This document shows positions 14,693 through 23,662 of a stretch of DNA of 42,240 nt, piece after piece. The translations under genes were made by a program, and so were the position numbers. Where the stretch lies: positions 1 to 42,240 of the IMG/VR virus record IMGVR_UViG_3300036944_000101. One strand, 5' to 3'. Origin of the DNA: a virus. Within the stretch, counting starts at the first letter, position 1. Every line of letters starts with the position of its first letter. The notes under the pieces were generated by a model that was given only the letters and a program-made list of their open reading frames with translations, made no database searches and was not told where the DNA came from.

Positions 14693-17023
14693 ATGACAAA
14701 AGTAGCGATGATCGGTGTCGGCAAGTTAGGACAAGACTGTGCCGAAGTAATGGCAGAACAGTATGATGTTGTGGGGTATGATGTAGAACCTCGTAACCCA
14801 GCGTTCCCTATGATGCCAACCATACAAGAAGCAGTAACAGATAGAGATATTATCTTTATTGCTGCTCCTACTCCTCATGACCCTATGTACGGCGGCGAAG
14901 CACCTACTAGTCATCTACCTAACAAAGACTTTGATTATACAATCGTTACGGATATTCTTAACGAAGTCAACAAGTACGTTAATCAAAATCAGTTAGTAGT
15001 GTTAATCAGCACAGTGTTGCCTGGTACAGTGCGTAGAGAGCTTAAGCCCTGCATTACTAATGCACGATTCATTTATAATCCGTATCTTATTGCAATGGGT
15101 ACTACTAAATGGGATATGGTTAATCCCGAAATGCTTATAATCGGAACCGAAGATGGATCAACTACTGGCGATGCAAAAGAATTAATTGACTTCTATGCTC
15201 CATTAATGAAAAATTCCCCGAGGGTTGAAGTGGGTACATGGGACGAAGCAGAAGCAATCAAGATTTTCTACAACACATTTATCAGTACCAAAGTCGCTAT
15301 CGTGAATATGATTCAAGACGTTGCTGAGAAGAATGGCAACATGAATGTTGATGTAGTAACTAGTGCATTAGCTAAATCAACGCATCGCATTATGGGTCCA
15401 GCGTACATGGTGGCGGGTATGGGAGACGGCGGAGCGTGTCACCCTAGAGACAACATTGCATTGCGTGATCTAGCAGATAGATTAAACTTGCAATATGATA
15501 TTTTTGATGTTATAATGATTGCAAGAGAGCGACAAGCATATCATCTAGCAATGAAGTGCCTACAGTATGGTAGAGACGTTACAATTATCGGCAAAGCATA
15601 TAAGCCAGGCGTGCCGTATACCAATGGTAGTTCTTCACTTCTAGTTGGTTACTATATTGAGAACTCTGGAGCAACTGTAAATTACTATGATATACACACG
15701 GGAGATTCATTTATCCCGGCTGACCCATATCCGGTATTTCTTATTGGTTATTGGGAAGACTGGGTAGAAGAATTTCCATTCCCTCCCGGCAGTATTGTTA
15801 TTGACCCGTGGCGGAAGATTAAACCAAACAGTAACATAGTAAAGATCATTCATTACGGGAATACTCGTGAGCAGTCTCCCACTAATATTCCTATCGAATA
15901 TGGTTCTGATGCACCGTCTCACTTGATTGTGCGATGGCCAGAACTTAAAGAAATAGAAGATCGTGCATGTGTATACTATGCCGGACGTAATAAAGAAAGC
16001 GTACAATATCTTGCAGATGATGTTCTAATTGAAATAGTTAACAAAGGCCTATCTACAAAAGACATCGTAATATTTGATAACTCCCACGAAACTCTTACAG
16101 AGAATGAGATTGGTAAGATTTATTCGATCCTACCTAAGTTAAACGTTGAACCTTCTGATGTATATTATCTTACTACCTCATCTGATGCTGAGTGTATTCA
16201 TGCGATGCTATGCGAAAATAACAATTGGGACTCCCCTATTAATATAGTAGTGCTTAACACATTTGAATTTGTCGCAAAGCATAGTGTTAAAGTAGAACAT
16301 AATAAGCCATATGTTGTTGGGCCTAGAGAAAAGAAGTTCTTGTGCCTAAATAGAAACCCTCACTGGCACCGTACTTGTCTGCTTGGCTTGGTGATAGAAA
16401 ACGATTTGTTAGCTGATGCATTCTATTCATTCTATGATAATGAATATTGTATTAGTGATATTTCTGAAATCTGTATTAGGAATAGATTATCAGAAGACAC
16501 CGCCAATACTATTCTAACTAACATCAAAGAGTTTCAACCAAATCTTCCGCTGTGCTTAACGCTCGATGACTACGGAAATAATCCAAATGGCATTTACCCT
16601 AAAGATGCAGTACTATTTGATAATAGCTATTTTAGTGTAGTTGCTGAGACCTACTTCTTTAACAATACTCATCTGAATGAATTGAATACTGTGTTCTTAA
16701 CAGAGAAGACTTACAATGCTATTATGATGAAACATCCTTTCTTGATAATGGGCATGACGAACAGTTTAGATCACTTACGTCACAATGGTTATAGAACATT
16801 TCATCCCTACATTGATGAATCATACGATGATATGGTAGACGTTGAGACACGACTATTAATGATTGTTGACGAAATTAAAAGATTAAGTAGTCTTACTGCC
16901 GAACAATTAACTGAATGGCAAGAAAACATTAAAGAAATAGTGGAACACAACTATCAAGTTCTTATGTCTAGAGTACCTGGACCACTAAACGCAGTAACAT
17001 TGGGAAAGAATAACAATGAGTGA
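14693..17023 (+). CDS. Fusion: UDP-glucose/GDP-mannose dehydrogenase-like + fucosyltransferase-like domain
   Basis: 776 residues. Residues 1 to about 375 are a nucleotide-sugar dehydrogenase: 'KVAMIGVGKLGQDCAEVM' (NAD-binding), 'IIFIAAPTP', 'VLISTVLPGTV', 'GDGGACHPRDN' with the catalytic Cys249, and 'IIGKAYKPGVPYTNGSSS'. From about residue 540 the C-terminal half repeats the motifs of the gene at 11679: 'KKFLCLNRNPHWHRTCLL', 'NSYFSVVAETYFF', 'FLTEKTYNAIMMKHPFLIMG', 'GYRTFHPYIDESYDD'. The usual dehydrogenase is about 400-450 residues, so this is a fusion that may couple oxidation of a sugar to its transfer. It is probably leaderless. Confidence 0.7.
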   Translation: MTKVAMIGVGKLGQDCAEVMAEQYDVVGYDVEPRNPAFPMMPTIQEAVTDRDIIFIAAPTPHDPMYGGEAPTSHLPNKDFDYTIVTDILNEVNKYVNQNQLVVLISTVLPGTVRRELKPCITNARFIYNPYLIAMGTTKWDMVNPEMLIIGTEDGSTTGDAKELIDFYAPLMKNSPRVEVGTWDEAEAIKIFYNTFISTKVAIVNMIQDVAEKNGNMNVDVVTSALAKSTHRIMGPAYMVAGMGDGGACHPRDNIALRDLADRLNLQYDIFDVIMIARERQAYHLAMKCLQYGRDVTIIGKAYKPGVPYTNGSSSLLVGYYIENSGATVNYYDIHTGDSFIPADPYPVFLIGYWEDWVEEFPFPPGSIVIDPWRKIKPNSNIVKIIHYGNTREQSPTNIPIEYGSDAPSHLIVRWPELKEIEDRACVYYAGRNKESVQYLADDVLIEIVNKGLSTKDIVIFDNSHETLTENEIGKIYSILPKLNVEPSDVYYLTTSSDAECIHAMLCENNNWDSPINIVVLNTFEFVAKHSVKVEHNKPYVVGPREKKFLCLNRNPHWHRTCLLGLVIENDLLADAFYSFYDNEYCISDISEICIRNRLSEDTANTILTNIKEFQPNLPLCLTLDDYGNNPNGIYPKDAVLFDNSYFSVVAETYFFNNTHLNELNTVFLTEKTYNAIMMKHPFLIMGMTNSLDHLRHNGYRTFHPYIDESYDDMVDVETRLLMIVDEIKRLSSLTAEQLTEWQENIKEIVEHNYQVLMSRVPGPLNAVTLGKNNNE

Positions 17024-19100
17024 ACTTAACATCTACGCTAAACCAGCAGAAACAAGACCAATGGAGCCTGACGCTGATTCAAAGCATCTAGCAATGCTTC
17101 AGGCTATTGCACCTTACGTTAAAAACAAAGTGCAAAAGGGTGTTACTGAAGTAGAGATTATTCCCTCTACTAAGAATACTAAGTTACTATTGTTATTGTT
17201 GCCAGAATGGGCAACTATGTTCCCGCCCTTTAACATGGCAAGACTGTCTGCGGTAGCAAAAGGTGCCGGCTATGAAAGTAAATGCATTGACTTAAACGTT
17301 AAAGCGTTTAACTATATGAAAGAAAACAATAACTGCGGACTTGATTATAGTCCATGGGACGGTGCTCGTGAATGGAAATGGGTAGGACACAACTATCATG
17401 AAGACTTGCACGAGAGACTAGAGCCACTGTTCACTTCTTATATTAAACAGATTGTAGAATATGCTCCAGATGTTATTGGCTTTACAACTTATTATTGTAA
17501 CTATGAACCTACTAGTTGGATGGCAAGTGAACTTAAGAAAGTATTACCCGATGCAGTATTTGTATTAGGTGGCAGTGATGCTCACAAAGAACTACGAGAC
17601 ATTAATCCAGCATTTGATTATATTGTACGCGGCGAAGGTGAAGGTATTATTCTTAACATCCTAGATAATGTAGAGAAGGGTATTAAATTTGATACGATGC
17701 AAATTTTGCAACAGCCCGAAGGCGAAAGACTTAATCTGAGCGGGTTCCCAACTCCAGACTACTCACACTTTGACTTCAATGAATATCAGATTCCAAATGG
17801 TGTTAACAGTGAACTAAGCCGCGGCTGTGTTGCTAAGTGTACGTTCTGTGAAGAAACACACTTCTGGAAGTATCGTCAACGTCAGGCGCTTGACATTCTA
17901 ACTGAGTTACGCTATCTTTACTATGAGAAGGGTACTGATGTTGTATGGTTTATTGACAGTCTTGTCAATGGTAATCTCAGTGAGTTGATGGGCTTCTGCA
18001 AGGGAGTTATTGCTGCCGGCATGAAGATTCACTGGACTGGCTATTGTCGCTGTGACGGTCGTATGGACTTAGAGTTCTATCAAATGCTAGCCGACAGTGG
18101 CTGTGCAATGCTTAACTACGGTATTGAATCGGGTAGTCAGAAAGTTCTTGATGACATGGATAAGAAAGTTACTGTTGCTGAGATGGAACAGAACTTCAGA
18201 GATGGTGCAAAGGTAGGCGTCGGAGCATTTACTAACTGGATTGTTGGCTTCCCCACTGAGCAGTATCAAGACTTTGCAGACACGTTGACATTCTTGTGGC
18301 GCAATAGAAACATGAACATTATTAATATTAGTCCGGGCTTTGGCTTCGGTCTTGGTATGAATACTGTTGCAGGCCAGAATCCAGCACGATTTAATATCTT
18401 AGATCACAAGTATCTAGATGGTGTCATCACTAAAGACTTTAGACTAAGTAAGTTCCATATTCTGAATCGTATGAAAAGTTTCTTTATTTTCGTACAGAAT
18501 TTAATTACTGAGAATCCCATTACTATTCCGCAACGTCCTAACATTCCGATGTTCCATTATAAGTTGCATTTATTAGACCCTACTATTCAAAAAGAAATTG
18601 AATATGAACAGTTTGATTATGATATCATTAAGCCAAACATTAGTCCGTTTGCTGATAGTCTAGTAAACGAAATGTTTGTACTATTCAGAATGATTTGGCG
18701 TACTCGTGGCGGCTTCCATATGTCTGTTAAGTACGATGAAGAACTTGATATGATGGAGTTTGGTGGACGTAACGCAGGACCCTATTGGGCAACACACAAT
18801 TTCAATATTGACCATGACGGCAATTGGAATTATAAGGCTACGTTTAAGTTTGTACAGCCACCTGCTATTGTTGATCCGGGCGACCCCATGTTGCCGCGCA
18901 GTCCTTTCTTTGCTCAAGATTATTCTAGAGAACAAGTTAATGCTGCTAAGAGAGCCAGAAAATTAGCCAAACCCGAAGATTGGGGAGACGAAGGTAGAGA
19001 CCACGAACAGTTCATGGCACTGATTGCAGAGGAAAGAGTATTAAACGAGACCGTTGACTTCACGTTTGACTATGAATGGTCTGGTACCGGAAAGTGGTAA
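17016..19100 (+). CDS. B12-binding-domain radical SAM protein
   Basis: 694 residues. Residues about 50-220 form a cobalamin-binding-like domain ('KLLLLLLPEWATMFPPFNMARLSA', 'DVIGFTTYYCNYEP', 'AVFVLGGSDAHKEL', 'YIVRGEGEGIILNIL'), although the DxHxxG cobalamin ligand motif is not evident. The radical SAM triad CVAKCTFC is at residues 271-278, followed by 'VVWFIDSLVNGN', 'CAMLNYGIESGSQKVLDDM' and 'TNWIVGFPTEQYQDF'. This is the layout of class B methyltransferases and related enzymes (BchE, MiaB-like relatives). The long C-terminal part is unassigned. Overlaps the fusion gene by eight bases. Confidence 0.75.
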   Translation: MSELNIYAKPAETRPMEPDADSKHLAMLQAIAPYVKNKVQKGVTEVEIIPSTKNTKLLLLLLPEWATMFPPFNMARLSAVAKGAGYESKCIDLNVKAFNYMKENNNCGLDYSPWDGAREWKWVGHNYHEDLHERLEPLFTSYIKQIVEYAPDVIGFTTYYCNYEPTSWMASELKKVLPDAVFVLGGSDAHKELRDINPAFDYIVRGEGEGIILNILDNVEKGIKFDTMQILQQPEGERLNLSGFPTPDYSHFDFNEYQIPNGVNSELSRGCVAKCTFCEETHFWKYRQRQALDILTELRYLYYEKGTDVVWFIDSLVNGNLSELMGFCKGVIAAGMKIHWTGYCRCDGRMDLEFYQMLADSGCAMLNYGIESGSQKVLDDMDKKVTVAEMEQNFRDGAKVGVGAFTNWIVGFPTEQYQDFADTLTFLWRNRNMNIINISPGFGFGLGMNTVAGQNPARFNILDHKYLDGVITKDFRLSKFHILNRMKSFFIFVQNLITENPITIPQRPNIPMFHYKLHLLDPTIQKEIEYEQFDYDIIKPNISPFADSLVNEMFVLFRMIWRTRGGFHMSVKYDEELDMMEFGGRNAGPYWATHNFNIDHDGNWNYKATFKFVQPPAIVDPGDPMLPRSPFFAQDYSREQVNAAKRARKLAKPEDWGDEGRDHEQFMALIAEERVLNETVDFTFDYEWSGTGKW

Positions 19101-19952
19101 ATGCTATTATACTTTAGTGGGGATAGTTTTGTTGCTGGCACTGAGTTAGCAGATGATATGCTTCCAGGCTATCCGGGCTACATACCATGGCCATTAGACT
19201 TTAGTGATGGCAGCAAATTCCGTACAGGTAAAGTTTGGTTAGATGCTTCACATGATGCAGGTCATCCTTCCAACAAGACTCGTATGGATATTATAGCTGA
19301 ACTTGTGCAGACAGAACTATACAGAGCATATCCAAATAAAGTACACATGATGACCGGCTTACCTATTATTAATAGGGGAATGGGCGGTTCGTCAATGGAT
19401 CGCATCGCAAGACAGACACTACTTGATTTGTATACGCTTAAACAGGAAGACCCGGATAGAGAGTTAGTTGCATTTATCGGAACTACTTATCCGGAACGTC
19501 ATGAAATACCCAATAACCTTCCTCCTATTAGTGATATGCATGGCTTTATTACTGATTGGGCATCTATATCTGCTACTTTTAGACAAGCCGACCACGATGA
19601 AGACATTGAGAACATCCGGCGTTACAAGATATTGTTTGAGACTAACTACCACTCTCTAGTTAATTTCTATCGTAATGTAGTATTGATTAGTGATTTTTGT
19701 AAAGTAAACAATATAAAGCTGTATTGGATTGCAACAGGCGAAGACGTAACAACACGTATAGTGGAAAAGCATCTTAAAGACCGACCTGATCTTAAGATGC
19801 TAATGGAATATTCGCAATTCAAATACGATATTAACATGGTTGATATTGTCAGAGAGTTTTCAGGGCAAGATGTTATTTGCCCGGGCGGACATTTCGGTGA
19901 ACAGATACATGAGCGCACCGCGCAAGAGATAGTGAGGATTTTACATGGATAA
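19101..19952 (+). CDS. SGNH/GDSL-like hydrolase 3
   Basis: 283 residues; the ATG immediately follows the previous stop. 'LLYFSGDSFVAGTEL' is block I with its Ser, 'IINRGMGGSSMDRIARQTLL' is block II, 'RELVAFIGTTYPERHEI' replaces the usual GTND of block III, and 'CPGGHFGEQIHERTAQEIVRIL' brings the C-terminal His. It is the third SGNH-type protein in the window, each next to sugar enzymes, so they may put on or remove different acyl groups. Cytoplasmic by lack of a signal peptide. Confidence 0.6.
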   Translation: MLLYFSGDSFVAGTELADDMLPGYPGYIPWPLDFSDGSKFRTGKVWLDASHDAGHPSNKTRMDIIAELVQTELYRAYPNKVHMMTGLPIINRGMGGSSMDRIARQTLLDLYTLKQEDPDRELVAFIGTTYPERHEIPNNLPPISDMHGFITDWASISATFRQADHDEDIENIRRYKILFETNYHSLVNFYRNVVLISDFCKVNNIKLYWIATGEDVTTRIVEKHLKDRPDLKMLMEYSQFKYDINMVDIVREFSGQDVICPGGHFGEQIHERTAQEIVRILHG

Positions 19953-20538
19953 CACTGTAGATACATTTGAGAAGTTAATTGCTACGTATTACGGAGCACC
20001 ATATGCTGTTGCTGTAGACTGCTGCACACATGCAATTGAATTGTGTTTGCGCATGGAGAATGATTTAGTTCTTTCTAACTGTCCTAAACAAACATATCTC
20101 AGTATTCCGATGACATTTAGAAAATTAGGTATTCCCTGGCAATTCACTGATGAGCAGTGGGAAGACTATTATTATATCGGACACACAAATATCATTGATG
20201 CTGCTGTATATTGGAAGCGTAGTGGTTATATCCCCGGTACAAAAATGTGTCTCAGCTTTCAGTTTAAGAAGCATTTGAATTTGGGCAGAGGCGGTATGAT
20301 TTTGCTTGACAATTATGACGAATATGTTACATTAAAAAAGCTGCGTTACGATGGCAGAGAAGATAATTTACCTTGGGCTGAGCAAGACATTGACACATTA
20401 GGATATCATTACTATATGACTCCTGAGATTGCTCAAACAGGTATCTTTCGTTTTGCATCCGCAGAAGTAACAGAGCCTCGCAAGTGGTCATATCAAGACT
20501 ACCCTGACCTATCTAAAATGAAAGTGTTCAATGCTTAG
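19945..20538 (+). CDS. Short DegT/DnrJ/EryC1-family aminotransferase-like protein
   Basis: 197 residues, overlapping the SGNH gene by eight bases. 'YAVAVDCCTHAIELCL' resembles the start of sugar aminotransferases (AVATSSGTAAL) and 'MCLSFQFKKHLNLGRGGMILL' resembles the PLP-lysine segment (SFHPTKN..GEGGMI), with Lys108/Lys109 as candidate Schiff-base lysines. Family members are about 360-400 residues; this lacks much of the large domain and the C-terminal small domain. The frame is intact and coupled on both sides, so it is probably a reduced but maintained protein rather than a pseudogene. Confidence 0.55.
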   Translation: MDNTVDTFEKLIATYYGAPYAVAVDCCTHAIELCLRMENDLVLSNCPKQTYLSIPMTFRKLGIPWQFTDEQWEDYYYIGHTNIIDAAVYWKRSGYIPGTKMCLSFQFKKHLNLGRGGMILLDNYDEYVTLKKLRYDGREDNLPWAEQDIDTLGYHYYMTPEIAQTGIFRFASAEVTEPRKWSYQDYPDLSKMKVFNA

Positions 20539-21505
20539 TAAGAATGAATGGGATCCGCTAAAGAGTGTCATTGTAGGAATAGCAGATGATGCTAAAATAC
20601 CCGGACCTAATATTAGCGTAAGAACAGTTAATTACGCTCACATGACCTTTTCAGAATATCTTACTGTGAAGCATGGTAGATACCCTGAACAAGTGATTAG
20701 TGAAGCTAATGAAGATTTAGAAATCCTGTGCAATTTTTTACGTGAAGAACATGTTCACGTAGTTCGTCCATTATCAGATGATCCAAATTATTATAACTTT
20801 TGTCCCAGAGATACATTATTAGTACACGATGATATTATTCTTGCTACGCCGATGGCTCTATCTGATAGACGAGAAGAATGGCGGGCGTCAAAGCAATTTC
20901 TTGACTTGTCTAAATTGATAGTTGCCCCTAAACCTGAACACAGTGACGTATATCACACTGGTTGTATAGGTAATCCAAATAAGTTAGCACTGTATGAAAA
21001 TGAACCTATATTTGATGCTGCTAACATCCTACGCTGTAATGATGATTTGTTTTACCTAGTAAGCAACACTGGCAATAAAAAGGGTGCTAAGTACCTACAA
21101 GAAATCGTAGGAGACAAAAAGAAAGTTCATACTATCGAAAACGTGTATAGTTATGTTCATTTAGATAGTACTATTGCATTATTGCGTGAAGGATTAATGC
21201 TGCTCAATCCGTCTAGAATTAAATCAGTAGAACAACTTCCAGACGTATTACGCAATTGGGATATTATTTGGGCTCCTGAACCAGTTGATATCGGGCACTA
21301 TCCTGGCTATTGTAATTCTAGTAATTGGCTGAGTATTAACTTACTATCAGTAAATCCTAACCTAGTAATACTAGAAGAACATCAGCATAACCTAAGAGTA
21401 GAACTTGAGAAGCATAAAATTAGTTGTGCAATGTTGCCGATGAGACATGCGAAGACACTGGGAGGATGCTTTCACTGTGTCACGCTAGATTTGGAACGCG
21501 GGTGA
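20531..21505 (+). CDS. Amidinotransferase (AGAT / StrB-like)
   Basis: 324 residues, overlapping the previous gene by eight bases. 'SKNEWDPLKSVIVGIA' is the typical N-terminus of amidinotransferases; 'FCPRDTLLVHDDIILATPM' , 'IFDAANILRC', 'YVHLDSTIALLREGLMLLNPSR' (His) and the C-terminal 'GGCFHCVTLDLER' (catalytic Cys, residue 316) give the expected order. The family moves an amidino group from arginine to an amine, as in glycine amidinotransferase or the aminocyclitol enzyme StrB. Beside an aminotransferase gene, an amino-sugar or amino-cyclitol acceptor is a reasonable guess. The family call is strong, the substrate is not. Confidence 0.8.
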   Translation: MLSKNEWDPLKSVIVGIADDAKIPGPNISVRTVNYAHMTFSEYLTVKHGRYPEQVISEANEDLEILCNFLREEHVHVVRPLSDDPNYYNFCPRDTLLVHDDIILATPMALSDRREEWRASKQFLDLSKLIVAPKPEHSDVYHTGCIGNPNKLALYENEPIFDAANILRCNDDLFYLVSNTGNKKGAKYLQEIVGDKKKVHTIENVYSYVHLDSTIALLREGLMLLNPSRIKSVEQLPDVLRNWDIIWAPEPVDIGHYPGYCNSSNWLSINLLSVNPNLVILEEHQHNLRVELEKHKISCAMLPMRHAKTLGGCFHCVTLDLERG

Positions 21506-21513
21506 TTTGCTGC

Positions 21514-21521
21514 AATAAATA
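21514..21521 (+). promoter_or_regulatory. Late promoter octamer AATAAATA
   Basis: AATAAATA, exactly five bases (TACAC) before the ATG at 21527, which puts a T4-like start site on the A of the ATG. No Shine-Dalgarno in the 21 bases between genes. Confidence 0.6.
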
Positions 21522-21526
21522 TACAC

Positions 21527-22039
21527 ATGACAGTTAAACTAGGACACATAGATAGATTTTGGGACGACGGCTACAAAAGTCTACCCTACTCTAAAAAGAG
21601 AGGGTTTGATGATTTGCAGTTTAAGGCTTGGGAAGAAGTTGGTTACCATGAATCCAATGTAAAAAGCCTAACTGGTTGGGACTATGATAACAGTAATCCA
21701 ATGCCGCAATGGGTAGACCAACTCAAAGATAAATTCTCACTGTACAGACAAACGTATACCTTTTATAAAATGGAAACATTAGAGATAATGCCATTGCACA
21801 GTGACCACTTCCGTACGTACTGCAGGATCAACGAGGTTGTCAGTGACCAAGTTCACCGTGCTGTATTGATGCTTGAAGATTGGAAGTCCGGTCATTATTT
21901 AGAAATAGATGGCACCGGGTATGTAAATTGGAAAGCTGGTGACTGGTTTATGTGGAATGGAACTACTCCCCACATAGCTGCTAATATAGGAATAGAGCCC
22001 AGGTACTCTTTGCAGATAACCGGCATACTAACAGAATAA
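21527..22039 (+). CDS. Aspartyl/asparaginyl beta-hydroxylase-like oxygenase 1
   Basis: 170 residues. 'IMPLHSDHFRTY' provides an HxD (His91, Asp93) and 'TTPHIAANIGIEPRYSLQITG' the distal His149 and the Arg159 that would bind 2-oxoglutarate, the standard Fe(II)/2OG double-stranded beta-helix facial triad. 'VHRAVLMLEDWKSGHYLEIDG' and 'WKAGDWFMWNG' are the strands around it. Likely hydroxylates a small molecule, peptide or glycan intermediate. A second protein with the same motif order is at 29906-30382. Confidence 0.65.
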   Translation: MTVKLGHIDRFWDDGYKSLPYSKKRGFDDLQFKAWEEVGYHESNVKSLTGWDYDNSNPMPQWVDQLKDKFSLYRQTYTFYKMETLEIMPLHSDHFRTYCRINEVVSDQVHRAVLMLEDWKSGHYLEIDGTGYVNWKAGDWFMWNGTTPHIAANIGIEPRYSLQITGILTE

Positions 22040-22050
22040 AGAGAGAAACA

Positions 22051-22155
22051 ATGTTTAAATTTGTTAAGAATCTATACAATAAAGTAAAGAGAGAAATTCA
22101 ATACCGCAAGCGTATCAAGGAACTCAAGAAACGAGATCCGTTCATTTACAAGTGA
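22051..22155 (+). CDS. 34-residue basic microprotein
   Basis: ATG at 22051 with AGAGAGA upstream, stop TGA at 22153-22155. The product starts MFKFVKNLYNKVKREI and ends with KKRDPFIYK; about 14 of 34 residues are Lys or Arg, and it should form one amphipathic basic helix. It fills the space between two coupled genes. I recall short proteins with an RDPFIY end beside carbamoyltransferase or metabolic genes in cyanophages, but cannot verify this here. Function unknown. Confidence 0.6.
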   Translation: MFKFVKNLYNKVKREIQYRKRIKELKKRDPFIYK

Positions 22156-22161
22156 TATAAT

Positions 22162-23655
22162 ATGAACTATGTAGGAATTAGTTGCGGCTTCCATGACGCT
22201 GCTTTAAGTGTTATTGATGGTAATGGAAATATACTTTTTGCCGGGCACAGTGAGAGGTACAGTATGAAGAAGCATGACAGTGAGTTGTGCTTTGACCTTA
22301 TGTTAGATACCCGTGGCTATATCAATGATGACTTTCAAGTTCATTACTATGAGCGCCCTTACGTCAAGGCTATTAGGCAGTTCTTTGCAGGACAAAAACT
22401 TGGTCCGTTAAACGTCAATGAAATAATCGGTAGTCATAATCTACGCATGATGGAAAGTGTTAAGCACATTCAGCAAGGTAAAGTAAAGACGCACAATCAT
22501 CATTTATGCCACGCCGCGGCAGGATTTCAAACAAGTCCATATGAAGACGCAACCGTAGTAGTCATTGACGCTATCGGTGAGCTAGACACGATTAGTATTT
22601 GGGATGCAACATATGATAAAGAAGGTAAAGCAACGTATAAAAAGATTTGGGGACGTAGATATCCTGACTCGATTGGTCTTTTTTATTCTGCGATGACAGC
22701 ACGAGTGGGCTTACGTCCACTAGATGAAGAATATATTCTAATGGGTATGGCTGCGTACGGCGAACCCTTATATAATGCATCAATGAAAAAACTGTTTAGT
22801 AACTTTGGTGGCATCACGTTAAAGGACAACTTGCATATTGGGGTAGATGACAATTTCCTCAAAGATGCAGATGAAATGGATATTGCTGCATCCGCACAAG
22901 AAGTAGTAGAACAGCTAATTGAAATAGTGATCAAGAAAGCTAAGAAGCTAGGGAAGAGTGAAAATCTTGTGTATGGTGGAGGCGTTGCTCTCAACTGTCT
23001 TGCTAATAGATTAATCGGAAAGCACTATCAAAACATTTGGATTATGCCTAATCCCGGGGACGCTGGGAACAGTCTCGGCGCAGCAGCATTAGGCTATGGT
23101 AAGAAGATTAACTGGACTGATGCATTCTTAGGACATGAAATCAACGGTGAATACCCGGTTGACAACATACTAAAAGAGTTGTATACTAATAAGATGGTAG
23201 GCGTTGCTAGTGGCAGGGCTGAATTTGGACCTCGTGCGTTAGGTAATCGTTCGTTACTTGCTGACCCTCGCGGGCCTGAGATAAAGGATAAAGTAAATGA
23301 TATCAAAAGAAGACAGCAATTTAGACCGTTTGCGCCTGTTATTTTGGAGGAGCTGGTTACTGATTATTTTGACATGCCTGTCAATTGGAGTGACAGTAGG
23401 TATATGCAAGTCATCGCTACTTGTAGGCATCCTGATTTATTTCCTGCTATCGTTCATAATGACGGCACTTCTCGTGTTCAAACTGTTGCGAATGATGGAT
23501 CGGGAATCAGAAAACTCTTAGAAGCTTGGTACAAAGAAACGGGTTGTCCTATGCTACTCAATACTTCACTAAACATTCGTGGTGAGCCAATGGTCAATGA
23601 TAGGCGTGATGCTGACAGATTTGAAAAACTCTACGGAGTAAAAGTCTGCTCATAA
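22162..23655 (+). CDS. Carbamoyltransferase (NodU/CmcH family)
   Basis: 497 residues. 'NYVGISCGFHDAALSVIDGNG' is the ASKHA-type N-terminus (normally GxxxxHDASA), 'HNHHLCHAAAGFQTSPYEDATVVVIDAIGE' the HHxxHA metal site, 'ENLVYGGGVALNCLAN' the YrdC/Kae1-like ATP site, and 'GRAEFGPRALGNRSLLADPR' plus 'MLLNTSLNIRGEPMV' the C-terminal domain. These enzymes add a carbamoyl group to a sugar hydroxyl using carbamoyl phosphate and ATP. It is somewhat shorter than the usual 530-600 residues but appears complete. It probably decorates the product of the cassette. Confidence 0.88.
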   Translation: MNYVGISCGFHDAALSVIDGNGNILFAGHSERYSMKKHDSELCFDLMLDTRGYINDDFQVHYYERPYVKAIRQFFAGQKLGPLNVNEIIGSHNLRMMESVKHIQQGKVKTHNHHLCHAAAGFQTSPYEDATVVVIDAIGELDTISIWDATYDKEGKATYKKIWGRRYPDSIGLFYSAMTARVGLRPLDEEYILMGMAAYGEPLYNASMKKLFSNFGGITLKDNLHIGVDDNFLKDADEMDIAASAQEVVEQLIEIVIKKAKKLGKSENLVYGGGVALNCLANRLIGKHYQNIWIMPNPGDAGNSLGAAALGYGKKINWTDAFLGHEINGEYPVDNILKELYTNKMVGVASGRAEFGPRALGNRSLLADPRGPEIKDKVNDIKRRQQFRPFAPVILEELVTDYFDMPVNWSDSRYMQVIATCRHPDLFPAIVHNDGTSRVQTVANDGSGIRKLLEAWYKETGCPMLLNTSLNIRGEPMVNDRRDADRFEKLYGVKVCS

Positions 23656-23662
23656 GTAATAG

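Noticed and set aside
22156-22164. TATAATATG before the carbamoyltransferase as a promoter
   Set aside because: No -35 box at 16-18 bases. A similar TATAATATG at 29351-29358 arises from stop-codon/ATG junctions.
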